Assembly (NCBI GenBank): GCA_945881865.1
Contig: CAMCVK010000002.1
Span: 1-64,000 of the forward strand
Reading direction: 5' to 3'
Length of the DNA: 64,000 nt
Origin: Fimbriimonas ginsengisoli Gsoil 348
GTDB lineage: Bacteria; Armatimonadota; Fimbriimonadia; Fimbriimonadales; Fimbriimonadaceae
Below, one piece after another: positions 6,067 to 14,562 of the stretch. The stretch's first letter is position 1, and every line of letters begins with the position of its first letter. Position numbers and translations under genes: made by a program. The notes beneath the pieces were generated by a model. It was not told where the DNA came from, did not search any database, and saw only the letters and a program-made list of their open reading frames with translations.

Positions 6067-8589
6067 TTACCAGAGCGTGATGCCGTGGATGAAGACGGAA
6101 CTGTACGGTTTCAGCGGCGTTACCGTGAGCTTGGTCACGCGACTCCCTTTCGGTAGCTTGATCTCCGCGACGGACCTCCCGTTCTCGCGCTCGCTGGCGA
6201 AGCAGGAACCTTTGTCGAGCACCGATCGGAAGTCACGGCCGTACACCAAGTTCTGCCTGATGGTCTTTCCGTTGCCGAGGGTGAGTTGGACGGTCGCGAG
6301 TTCTTCCCCTTCGTCGGCCTGAATCTCCCCGGAGAGAGCGAGCGCGAGGGTATTACCAGTGCCCTGCAAGGCGATCTCAGCGGTGGTTGGTGCCCCTCGC
6401 ATGCCACCGGCGGCTTGAAGGCCCGCTAGCTCGCGGAAGGCGACCGTGCCGATGGTGAACGTCGGACCGGTGCCGAAGGTCTGCCCCGGCAGGCTGGTGA
6501 GCGATTGCGGCGCGGCGAAGTACAGCCGTCGGAAGACCGCCTCCGGGTTATACGGGAGCTTATCGACCATTTCCGTGCGTGCACTCCAGCTGTAATCGGC
6601 GGCCAGCACCATCGCGGTGAACTGCGGTAGCGCGGCCAGCATCGCGGCCTCATTGCTTTCGTAGCCCGCCCAGGTGGTCTGCAACGTGCCGGCTCGCATG
6701 GCGTCCGCAGCCAGATAGAACCCACGAATGTTGTTGGGGTTGAACCAAGTCGACGCGATTGGCTTCATGCCCTCGCGCTTCCAAAGGTCCAGCACCGGCA
6801 CGAACACTTCTGGGTTCGGGTTCCCGGCGTAGTGCCAGTCAGTGATGAAGGTTCCCTTGGGAATGGCGTTTCGGCGAGCCTGGGCCTCGACGGCGTTTTC
6901 GCCGTGAGCGGCATCCGGCGCCTCGCCGGGTGCCAATCCCTTATCACCCCATAGCATCATCGGCAGCTTGTGTTTCTCCGCGATTTTTGTAAGGAACGGA
7001 ACCTGGAGCTTCCACAATTCGGTGGTGAGCTGCGGATCGTCGGGAAAGCCTCGCATGTCGACTTCATCCAGGCCAAAGTGGATCCGCTCGGGTTTCAGAA
7101 GGTCAATCGCCTCATCCCAAATGTTCGAGATCATCTCTCCGGCGGCCGGCTTTCGCGGATCAATGGCGTATGGGACGTCGCGGTTGAACGCGAGGTCCAG
7201 GTTCTTCCCGTTTCGGAAAAGCCATTCCATATGACCAAAGCTTTGGATGAGCGGAATCGGCTCGACGCCGATTCCACGGTACATCTTGAACAGCCGTGCC
7301 AGCTCTTCTCGGTCCATGGAGATGCCGGTTTTGATTCCGGGCGCGCTCTTCCACTCGGTCTGCTCGCACTGAAGCACGACTTTGTTGAACCCGAGCGGTC
7401 GTAGCACGCGCGTCCAGAGCCTCTTCTGAAACTCGACCGACTTCGGCCCGACGAACAGATGTACGCCACGGAAATCTCGCCGGGGTTCATCGAGCAGCAC
7501 GCCAGTCGGCCAAACGAGCTTGCCGTTTTGCACGAATGCGACCGCCGCCAACCGCTCGATTCCGCTCTGGAGCCCCTCAAGGTCCTGCCCGATCACGCTG
7601 ACGCTGCCGGGCTGGATCACCAAGCGGTAGCCGCCCGGACGAAGACCAATTTTGGCGGTGCCGCCGTCGATGGCGATTGGCTTTCCGCCCTTCGGAATCG
7701 TTTGGAACCTTCGCCGAAGCGCAGCGCCGAGGTCGGGCAGGAAGCGAAACTTTCCAACCGGATATGTATAGTTTTCGGTCAGTTCTATGGTCTTTTTGAA
7801 GTCCAGCTGACTAAGTTTCGGCTTCGGAATCAGATCTGGAATCCGCTCGAACGGTCGCACAGTGCGGGCTTCCTTTGCCCCACTTCCAAGGGCAAGCGTC
7901 TTTGCGGTCGGCGCAGCGTCTGCGGTGCGAAAGTCGCTGAAGTCCCAGTCCACCGTGAACTCCAGCGGCTTCTCTTTCGACACGTTCATGTCCTCGGCCC
8001 CCATCCAATAAAGTTCACGTTTGGTTGCCCAATCTTGACTATATCCTCGGGCATCGAACATGCCAATCGGGCGGCTGGAGCGCACGCTCGCTTGGTTTCC
8101 ACCAGAGCCGAACAGGAAGGACGTCGCGTTTTCGGCGTACCGTCGCGAGCCCATATCGCCCGCAACGTACGAGTTTCGCTCCAAGCCGCGCGCGGGCTTG
8201 CCGTCCGCCGTAAGGCCGAAGGTTTCCAGGGCCGGTGCCCAGAGCATCCCGGCGGTGGCCTCCACCTTAGCGGGCTTAGGTCCCGCCCACTCGAACCGAT
8301 ACGTTACGGATAGCTTTCGGCCACTTCTCTTGTACGTTTGCGTACCAAACGCTAGGCCGTCCGGTGCCTTGTAGGTCATCACCAAGGTGTCGGCATCCGG
8401 CCGCGTGACGACCTGCTGGTTGTATTGCGAACTGTAGTAGCCCTTGGTCCAGCCCGCTTCGTAATACTGGAACCAGGTTCCACGAACGACCGGAACGCCG
8501 TCCACCGACACAAACAGGCCCGTGCCGGTAGTGACGTTGAAGTCCAGTCCGGTCGGCGCAACGGCAAGAAGAAGGGCCCACGGGAGCAT
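6067..8589 (-). CDS. Secreted GH20-like glycoside hydrolase
   Basis: An 840-residue protein with a short signal peptide (MLPWALLLAVAP). The first roughly 230 residues form a beta-sandwich-like domain with no clear family. About residues 270-350 resemble the non-catalytic domain that precedes GH20 barrels. The barrel follows, with FRGVHLFVG at the first strand, QSFGHMEW, and HFGLDEVDM near 504, where D508-E509 match the GH20 Asp-Glu catalytic pair used with substrate-assisted chemistry. The canonical HIGGDE motif is altered, so the substrate may not be a simple N-acetylhexosaminide. A TATACT box ends five bases before the ATG, suggesting a leaderless message. Confidence 0.75.
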   Translation of the reverse strand: MLPWALLLAVAPTGLDFNVTTGTGLFVSVDGVPVVRGTWFQYYEAGWTKGYYSSQYNQQVVTRPDADTLVMTYKAPDGLAFGTQTYKRSGRKLSVTYRFEWAGPKPAKVEATAGMLWAPALETFGLTADGKPARGLERNSYVAGDMGSRRYAENATSFLFGSGGNQASVRSSRPIGMFDARGYSQDWATKRELYWMGAEDMNVSKEKPLEFTVDWDFSDFRTADAAPTAKTLALGSGAKEARTVRPFERIPDLIPKPKLSQLDFKKTIELTENYTYPVGKFRFLPDLGAALRRRFQTIPKGGKPIAIDGGTAKIGLRPGGYRLVIQPGSVSVIGQDLEGLQSGIERLAAVAFVQNGKLVWPTGVLLDEPRRDFRGVHLFVGPKSVEFQKRLWTRVLRPLGFNKVVLQCEQTEWKSAPGIKTGISMDREELARLFKMYRGIGVEPIPLIQSFGHMEWLFRNGKNLDLAFNRDVPYAIDPRKPAAGEMISNIWDEAIDLLKPERIHFGLDEVDMRGFPDDPQLTTELWKLQVPFLTKIAEKHKLPMMLWGDKGLAPGEAPDAAHGENAVEAQARRNAIPKGTFITDWHYAGNPNPEVFVPVLDLWKREGMKPIASTWFNPNNIRGFYLAADAMRAGTLQTTWAGYESNEAAMLAALPQFTAMVLAADYSWSARTEMVDKLPYNPEAVFRRLYFAAPQSLTSLPGQTFGTGPTFTIGTVAFRELAGLQAAGGMRGAPTTAEIALQGTGNTLALALSGEIQADEGEELATVQLTLGNGKTIRQNLVYGRDFRSVLDKGSCFASERENGRSVAEIKLPKGSRVTKLTVTPLKPYSSVFIHGITLW

Positions 8590-8650
8590 TGTTTAGTATA
8601 GAATGCCCACCCGCGCCCCTCCGGCGGCAACGATCCTCTAAACTCAAACG

Positions 8651-9466
8651 GTGTTGGTAAAGTCCGACTCTTCGCTTGGGAGGTTCCTACGGTCCCAGGG
8701 TCTCGTCTGGTTGGCTCCGGAGTATACACAGGCCACGTTTCGAATTCAGGCCACCGTGGGGGTTGCGATGATCGTCATTGCGATCAGCATCCTCGTCGTT
8801 GCCGTGGTCACGGGTGTTTATGAGATCAGCTACGGAGCACTCGGTCCGTTCATCGCCGGATTCGTCAACCTACTGGTGGCGGTGACCATCGGCGGACGCG
8901 CCGCGGCTCAGCCCACTTGCCCGGACTCATTGAATGAGGACGGCCGCGCTCTGCTACGAAACCTCATTTTGTCGACCGATATTGGTCGTCGCCCTCCCCT
9001 GTCCTTAACCCACCCAAACCACATGAAGGGGGGTCGCCGCAGCCTAACCTTTCCGGAGCGGGTGCGAATTTTGCAGCCAAACGAAGCGGTTGTGGAGCGG
9101 CTTGAAACCATATTCTTTCAGTACAACCGCCTCCTAGGCGCGGTAGACGCGCTTTCCGAGATGGGCGATGATCGGGCGGCGCTCGCCAAACGGCTGCGGC
9201 CGGCCGCGGAGGAAGCCGTTGCCGACGCCCTGAACACCTCGGCCGGCCTCGCGGAGTTCCCCGAGTCGAGCCAAAGAGCGTTGGCCGCCCTCGGCCGCAT
9301 CGAATCGGGGCTTTCGGAAATGGCAGACCGGTCCGAGGCGCTCACCACCGAGACTTCCCCCTTGCCTGGCGGTTCGAGCCGACCGTTCGACCGGGCATTG
9401 GAAGAACTTCGGCTGGCGGAAAAGTCGCACAAAGAACTTGAGGAAGTCCTTGAGCAGAAAGCCTAG
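8651..9466 (+). CDS. Hypothetical membrane protein with coiled-coil tail
   Basis: A 271-residue protein starting at GTG. Two membrane helices lie at about residues 30-58 and 63-83. The remaining 190 residues are soluble, rich in Ala, Glu, Leu and Arg with heptad-like spacing near residues 145-215 and at the C-terminus (LEELRLAEKSHKELEEVLEQKA region), so a coiled coil is likely. No family recognised. The 61-bp gap to the divergent GH20-like gene must hold both promoters. Its 3' end overlaps the convergent ppk gene by four bases. Confidence 0.75.
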   Translation: MLVKSDSSLGRFLRSQGLVWLAPEYTQATFRIQATVGVAMIVIAISILVVAVVTGVYEISYGALGPFIAGFVNLLVAVTIGGRAAAQPTCPDSLNEDGRALLRNLILSTDIGRRPPLSLTHPNHMKGGRRSLTFPERVRILQPNEAVVERLETIFFQYNRLLGAVDALSEMGDDRAALAKRLRPAAEEAVADALNTSAGLAEFPESSQRALAALGRIESGLSEMADRSEALTTETSPLPGGSSRPFDRALEELRLAEKSHKELEEVLEQKA

Positions 9467-11523
9467 TCGCCCTTTTTGAACTGATATCGGGTTGCCGGGT
9501 GAGTCATGAACCACTCCTGGGCGCTCAGCGGCTTGGTGGTGTCCGCCGGGTGCTTTCGCACGTAGGTTCCGTCCGATTGCAGCTCCCAGCTCTTGACGTT
9601 GTCTTCCATGCAGGTTCTAAGCAAACGGTCGCGGACCACAGCGATGAGCTTCGCGTTCTCTACCGGGACCAGAACTTCCACCCGCCGGTCGAGGTTTCGC
9701 CGCATGGCGTCAGCGCTGCCGAGCAGGACGTCCGATTCGCCGCCGTTGTGGAAGTACAGCACCCGCGAGTGCTCCAGGAACCGACCAACAATGCTGCAAA
9801 CGCGGATGTTCTCGCTGAGCCCCTCGACCCCCGGCCTCAGGCAGCAGATGCCGCGAATGATGAGGTCGATGTTCACCCCGGCATTAGAGGCCTCGTACAG
9901 CGCGTCGATGACTTCGGGATCGACCAGCGAGTTGAGCTTGAAGATGATTCGGCCGTTGCCGTCTTGCCGATGGAGGCGCGTCTCACGCCGGATTCGCTGC
10001 AAAATGCCGTCGCGCAGGTTCACCGGGGCCACCAAAATCTTCCGGTACTTTGTCTGGCGGCTAAAGCCGGTGAGGTAGTTGAACAGCTCGGAAATGTCTT
10101 GGCAGATCTCTTCATCGGCGGTTAGCAGCCCAACGTCGGTGTACTGCCGCGCTGTTGCCGGGTTGTAGTTTCCGGTTCCAATGTGGGCGTATTGGCGTAC
10201 TCCATCGGCTTCGCGCCGAACCACGAGGCACAGTTTGCAGTGCGTTTTGAACTCGGTGAACCCGTAGGTGACGTGTACGCCGGCCCGCTCTAGGGCCCGC
10301 GCCCAGATCAGGTTATTGCTCTCGTCGAAGCGAGCCTTCAGCTCGACCATCGCCGCGACTTGCTTCCCTTCGACGGCCGCCGCCGAAAGGCTTTCGACGA
10401 TGGGCGACTCTTTGCCCACGCGATACAACGTCTGCTTGATTCCCAAAACGGCCGGATCTTTGGCCGCCGAGGCGACGAACTCCTCCACCGCACGGAAGCT
10501 GTCGTACGGATGGTGCAGCAAGACGTCCTTTTGCCGAACCGCTTCGAAGATGGACTTGCTCCCGTTCAGCGCCTCGGGCAGATGCGGGATCAGCGCCGGG
10601 AACCGCAGCGCGGGCTTGTCGATCGCCGAAAGCTCCCACAAGGCTTCCATGCCCAGCATGCCATCGATCTGGAAAACGTCCTCCTCGTCGAGCTTCAGCG
10701 ACTCCATGAGGATGTTTCGGACCGCCTCCGGCATGGAAGGCTGAACCTCCAGCAAGACCGGGTCGCCGAACCGACGCAGCCGCAGGGTCTCTTCGATGGT
10801 TGAAATGAGGTCGCTCGCTTCGAGCTCGCGAATTTCGAAGTCGGCGTCTCGCACTACGCGAAACAGGTGCGCGCCCCGCACTTCGACCCCCGGGAAGAAC
10901 GCCTGGATGTTGCCGGCGATGATCTCCTCTAGCAGGACAAACTCGTTTTTGCGTTTGCCCAGCCGGACGACGCGCGGGATAACGGTGGGAATCTTGACTC
11001 GCGCCAAACGCAGCTCACCTCGATCGTCCACCAGCTCCACCGCCAGGTTCAGGCTTCGGTTCGAGATAAACGGAAGCGTCGGAGCCGGATGAATAATCAG
11101 CGGCGTGCAAAGCGGAAAAACCTCGCTCTGGAAGTACCGGTCGAGGTCGCGTCGCTGCCGCTCGCTTAGATTCGCGTAGCTCCGCACCTGGACGCCATGG
11201 CGCTCAAGCTCCGGCAACAGCATCAGGTGCAGTACCTGCGCGGCACGCCGCCGCAACGGTTCGGCGGTTTGAGAAATTTGCAAAAGCTGATCGTTCGGGG
11301 TTAGGCCGTCCGGCGATGTCTCTAGAACGTGGCTCTCGAACTGCTCGATGAGGCCGCTAACGCGCACCATGTAGAACTCGTCGAGGTTGCTCTCAAAGAT
11401 TGCCAAGAACTTAAGGCGCTCCAGCAGCGGGTTCGACGGAACCACGGCTTCCTCCAGCACCCGCTCGTTAAAGCGAAGCCAGCTAAGTTCACGGTTTAGA
11501 TATCGGTCTTGTGCGAGTCGCAT
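9463..11523 (-). CDS. ppk1: Polyphosphate kinase 1
   Basis: A 686-residue Ppk1, the usual family length, which reversibly transfers the ATP gamma-phosphate to polyphosphate. The start YLNRELSWLRFNERVLEEA is diagnostic. The phosphohistidine region AHIGTGNYNPATARQYTD carries H447, and the second active-site histidine lies in LEHSRVLYF (H585), followed by GSADAMRRNLDRR. It begins five bases after the exopolyphosphatase stop, so the two form a ppx-ppk operon that makes and removes polyphosphate. Confidence 0.97.
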   Translation of the reverse strand: MRLAQDRYLNRELSWLRFNERVLEEAVVPSNPLLERLKFLAIFESNLDEFYMVRVSGLIEQFESHVLETSPDGLTPNDQLLQISQTAEPLRRRAAQVLHLMLLPELERHGVQVRSYANLSERQRRDLDRYFQSEVFPLCTPLIIHPAPTLPFISNRSLNLAVELVDDRGELRLARVKIPTVIPRVVRLGKRKNEFVLLEEIIAGNIQAFFPGVEVRGAHLFRVVRDADFEIRELEASDLISTIEETLRLRRFGDPVLLEVQPSMPEAVRNILMESLKLDEEDVFQIDGMLGMEALWELSAIDKPALRFPALIPHLPEALNGSKSIFEAVRQKDVLLHHPYDSFRAVEEFVASAAKDPAVLGIKQTLYRVGKESPIVESLSAAAVEGKQVAAMVELKARFDESNNLIWARALERAGVHVTYGFTEFKTHCKLCLVVRREADGVRQYAHIGTGNYNPATARQYTDVGLLTADEEICQDISELFNYLTGFSRQTKYRKILVAPVNLRDGILQRIRRETRLHRQDGNGRIIFKLNSLVDPEVIDALYEASNAGVNIDLIIRGICCLRPGVEGLSENIRVCSIVGRFLEHSRVLYFHNGGESDVLLGSADAMRRNLDRRVEVLVPVENAKLIAVVRDRLLRTCMEDNVKSWELQSDGTYVRKHPADTTKPLSAQEWFMTHPATRYQFKKGD

Positions 11524-11528
11524 TCTGT

Positions 11529-12443
11529 TTAGCTCCCCTCCGGCAGGGCGGCGTCTTCTCGGCCCATCGCAAGGATCGCGCCATCGCGAATGCCGTATTC
11601 GCTCACGAAGATTTCGAAGAAGCCGAAACGGGCCATCACCGCGCGGAACACGACCGCGCCCGCCAGCAACGTCCCGGCCCGCTTTGGCTTAACGCCGAAC
11701 CGGCGGACCAAGTCCTCCTGGGAGAGGTGCGTCGCCGCCCAAATGAGATAGTCCAATTCTTCTCGGTAGATTCGCTTTTCGAGGTCTGGATGGAGCGCCC
11801 GCCAGATGCCGCGGATGACACCGCCCGAACCGCACGCCGTCTCGGACGGCCAAAACGCCTCGTATTCCTCCAGCGATTCCACGATTCGATCCGTCGCCAA
11901 CTCCACCGCGCTGGGCAGGCAAGGGCTGATCAGGCCGTACTTCGCGCGCATTCGGCCCGTACCCAACGGCCAACTGTGGCAAGATTCAACTCGATCTTCC
12001 TTACAAAATGCTGCCTGGAGGCTCCCGCCGCCCAGCTCAAAAAACAGGTCGCCGTGCCGGGAAAAGCGGTAGTCCATCTTCACCCCGTGGTAGCTGAGCG
12101 CGACTTCCACGCTTGGCGGAATGACCTCGACTTGTACGCCGGTTGCTTCCAAAATCGTTCGCACGACCTCGTCGTGATTTTGAGCCGCACGCATGGCCTC
12201 GGTTGCGAACACGTAAAGGCGGCGTGCCTTTTGCTCCCTCGCGATCCGGGCAAACTCGCGCATCGTCGCCACCAACTGCCGAATCACCGCCTCCGGGACA
12301 CGTCCTTCACGCGTGACGATCTCGCCTAAGGAGATCCATTCGCTTCGGTTCTCTACCCGGGTGACCCGGTGGCCATCGGTTTCGCCCACCAAAAGGTGCG
12401 TGGTGTTCGAGCCAATATCAGCCGCCGCGTAGATTCCGATCAC
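11529..12443 (-). CDS. ppx: Exopolyphosphatase / Ppx-GppA family phosphatase
   Basis: A 304-residue single-domain Ppx/GppA protein of the ASKHA fold. ADIGSNTTHLLVGE is the phosphate-1 motif, YVFATEAMRAAQN is a conserved block, and FFELGGGSLQAAF is phosphate-2. GTG 12443 is chosen because homologues begin just before the DIGSN motif; a longer frame to 12536 would abut the start of the divergent HD gene and leave no promoter. It is shorter than E. coli Ppx (no C-terminal HD domain). Activity on polyphosphate or on pppGpp cannot be told apart from sequence. Confidence 0.9.
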   Translation of the reverse strand: MIGIYAAADIGSNTTHLLVGETDGHRVTRVENRSEWISLGEIVTREGRVPEAVIRQLVATMREFARIAREQKARRLYVFATEAMRAAQNHDEVVRTILEATGVQVEVIPPSVEVALSYHGVKMDYRFSRHGDLFFELGGGSLQAAFCKEDRVESCHSWPLGTGRMRAKYGLISPCLPSAVELATDRIVESLEEYEAFWPSETACGSGGVIRGIWRALHPDLEKRIYREELDYLIWAATHLSQEDLVRRFGVKPKRAGTLLAGAVVFRAVMARFGFFEIFVSEYGIRDGAILAMGREDAALPEGS

Positions 12444-12536
12444 TCGCCAGAGTTTACGTTGGTATGGCTCCCGTTTTGGTGTAACACCCAAATACGGGGC
12501 AGCGAGGCGGTGACGCAATAGAACAAACTTCATCAC

Positions 12537-13091
12537 ATGGAGGGCCCACGGCTAGATGGATCGAAGCTGGACCTCGCCATTCAGGTGGCGGCTGAACTTC
12601 ACCGCGGGCAGACCCGCGACGGTGAGGTGCCCTTGCCGTACGTCACCCATCCCTTGGAAGTGCTGTCGAACCTCCGTTACATCGGCGAGGTAACCGAAGA
12701 AGACTCGCTGGTAGCCGCAACGCTGCACGACCTACTGGAGATGACCGAGATTTGCAGCAGCGAAATCTTGGAATGGTTTGGCCCAAAGGTGCAGGGCCTC
12801 GTGATGGAACTAACCCGCACTGAACCAACGCCCGACGAGATCGCGGGAAAGAACCGGGACGAGGTTTGGGAGATGCGATCGGACTATCTTCTTTACGACA
12901 TCGCCCGAATGTCCGCCGCCGCCCAAGCGATTAAGCTGGCCGACCGGCTGGCGAACCTGCGCGAGGCCAAACGAATGAAAGGCGACCGCAAACTTGAGCG
13001 GTATTACGAGCAGACTCAGCGCATTTTGAAGGTGATTCCGCGCGTCGTCAATCGCCGTCTATGGGATGCCATCCGCGCGGAACTCGCGTAA
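12537..13091 (+). CDS. HD-domain protein, MESH1/SpoT hydrolase-like, altered active site
   Basis: A 184-residue stand-alone HD protein resembling MESH1 and the hydrolase half of Rel/SpoT, which remove pyrophosphate from (p)ppGpp. Metal ligands are present: H38 in YVTHPLEV, H64-D65 in TLHDLLEM, and D136 in IKLADRLANL. In the family HDxxED motif, however, the final Asp is Met69; E68 is kept. In Rel enzymes that Asp is needed for hydrolysis, so activity may be weak or the substrate different. It is divergent from ppx-ppk, and (p)ppGpp is known to control polyphosphate turnover in other bacteria, so a functional link is plausible. Confidence 0.85.
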   Translation: MEGPRLDGSKLDLAIQVAAELHRGQTRDGEVPLPYVTHPLEVLSNLRYIGEVTEEDSLVAATLHDLLEMTEICSSEILEWFGPKVQGLVMELTRTEPTPDEIAGKNRDEVWEMRSDYLLYDIARMSAAAQAIKLADRLANLREAKRMKGDRKLERYYEQTQRILKVIPRVVNRRLWDAIRAELA

Positions 13092-13985
13092 TTACTTTTT
13101 CTGTGCCGGGGCGGTAACAAGCACGAAATCGGCAAGTCCGCGCGAAACCGCAACCGACTTTTCGCCTTCCACCATCACAATGTTGACCCCGCGCATCCCC
13201 GTGCGACGGGCAACCCGTAGGTTGATACCCTCGCCGAACATGATGTGCCCCGATCCGGCGATGACGACGAACACTAGGTTCGGGTCTGTATCTTGACCGA
13301 TTGCCTTGAGGGCGGTATCTGCCATGCCTTCATCCCACAGCACCTGCGCCGAGTACATGTTTTCGGCCGCCGGACCGCTCATCGGGTGGCCGCCGATCAA
13401 CGACTCGAACACTTGGCGATGCCGTTTTTGGTCGGTGGCGATCGTCGCCGGCAGATCCTTCTTCACCGCCGCCGGTAGCGCACCGAGGCCGTTTCGCCCG
13501 ACCGTCCGTACCCAGTCGCGTGGAACGTTTAGCGCAACCATCCGGACTGAGTTCGTTCGGCAGACATCGAACACCGGTCGGTAGAACGCGAAGTCGAAGC
13601 CCCACTGCGTTTTCCAGTCGGATTCGACCAAGAATTCGGCCTCATTCGTGGACTTATCGATGTACCGATCGAGCGAAGTCTGCTTTGGGCGCGTGAGCAT
13701 TTCGAGTCCAACCACCACTTTCCGGCCATCCTTCACCAACGCCTCGATCATGTCGGCCTGAAACTGCTGGTGCGCCTTCGTCGCGTGTTGCTCGCCAAGG
13801 TACACAAACCGCTTGCCGCGCGCCTGCTGGGCAATGTCCTCCACGGTCGCGGCTTTTCCGGTCGCGAGGCTTGTAAGGCTGCCAACGGCAAGCTCGCGTT
13901 GGCCATACTTCGCCGAATCGAGCAACAACGGCGATGGCGGCTCGGCTTGCGAAAGAGCGAGGGCGAAAAGTGTGGCCAAAACCAT
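13092..13985 (-). CDS. ChaN-like secreted protein (haem-binding uptake family)
   Basis: A 297-residue exported protein of the ChaN/Tiki superfamily (PF04187). The signal peptide is residues 1-14. The family block VYLGEQHATKAHQQFQADMI carries the conserved Glu and His, and VGLEMLTRP, ALNVPRDWVRTVGRNGL and VVIAGSGHIMFGEGI follow in the expected order. Members bind haem or act as metal-dependent proteases. The stop codon directly abuts the convergent HD gene. Only 30 bp separate its start from the divergent lipoprotein gene, so the promoters must overlap coding sequence or each other. Confidence 0.85.
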   Translation of the reverse strand: MVLATLFALALSQAEPPSPLLLDSAKYGQRELAVGSLTSLATGKAATVEDIAQQARGKRFVYLGEQHATKAHQQFQADMIEALVKDGRKVVVGLEMLTRPKQTSLDRYIDKSTNEAEFLVESDWKTQWGFDFAFYRPVFDVCRTNSVRMVALNVPRDWVRTVGRNGLGALPAAVKKDLPATIATDQKRHRQVFESLIGGHPMSGPAAENMYSAQVLWDEGMADTALKAIGQDTDPNLVFVVIAGSGHIMFGEGINLRVARRTGMRGVNIVMVEGEKSVAVSRGLADFVLVTAPAQKK

Positions 13986-14015
13986 GCTTAAAGCATGACA
14001 CGGTACGATGCCGCC

Positions 14016-14558
14016 ATGATCCTGCCGAAGCCAATCGCGCTGTTCGCGGCTTGTTTTGCCATGCTGGCGGCAGGATGTACCGCGCCTCCTCCCGCGGCAA
14101 AGTCTGTCGCGAAAACCGAGGCGGATGGGACGGAAACCAAACTCTATGAGCAGCTTCGCGGCGGCGTGTTCAACATCGAATCGGCTCTGGATGCCTTTAC
14201 GAAAGCTCGCGATGAGCTGAAGGCGGTGCGCCCAAAACTGAATGCCAACGCCTCCGCGGCGGCGGACGACCTGATCGACATGCTGAACAGCGCCGCCAGC
14301 CTAGCCGCCGACGATGCCGCTGAGCCCACATTAGCGGCGGCAAAAACGAACTATGCCGAGGAGGACGAACGCCGCTTAGGACTGGTCGCGAAGCTGAACG
14401 ACGCGCTCAAGGAGCTCAGCGACGCCCCCGCGGTGTTGCAGGACATTCGAGATGCCGCCCCGGCGGTGAACGCCGAGCCGGTCGCCAGCGCCCTCGGCGA
14501 AGCCGAGGAGGCGCTGCACGAAGCCATTACCGCCCTTGGCGGAACCGTCGACGAATGA
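14016..14558 (+). CDS. Hypothetical lipoprotein
   Basis: A 180-residue protein starting at ATG 14016 (MILPKP). A signal sequence ends in the lipobox MLAAGC, so it should be lipid-anchored. The mature part is almost entirely Ala, Glu, Asp and Leu and is predicted helical, with heptad-like spacing that suggests a helical bundle or coiled coil. An ATG at 13995 would add seven residues before the signal and is less likely. No family recognised. It converges on the glycoside hydrolase gene with a four-base gap. Confidence 0.7.
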   Translation: MILPKPIALFAACFAMLAAGCTAPPPAAKSVAKTEADGTETKLYEQLRGGVFNIESALDAFTKARDELKAVRPKLNANASAAADDLIDMLNSAASLAADDAAEPTLAAAKTNYAEEDERRLGLVAKLNDALKELSDAPAVLQDIRDAAPAVNAEPVASALGEAEEALHEAITALGGTVDE

Positions 14559-14562
14559 CGCG

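Noticed and set aside
7459-8313. A 284-codon plus-strand frame
   Set aside because: Antisense to the GH20-like gene and without recognisable features.
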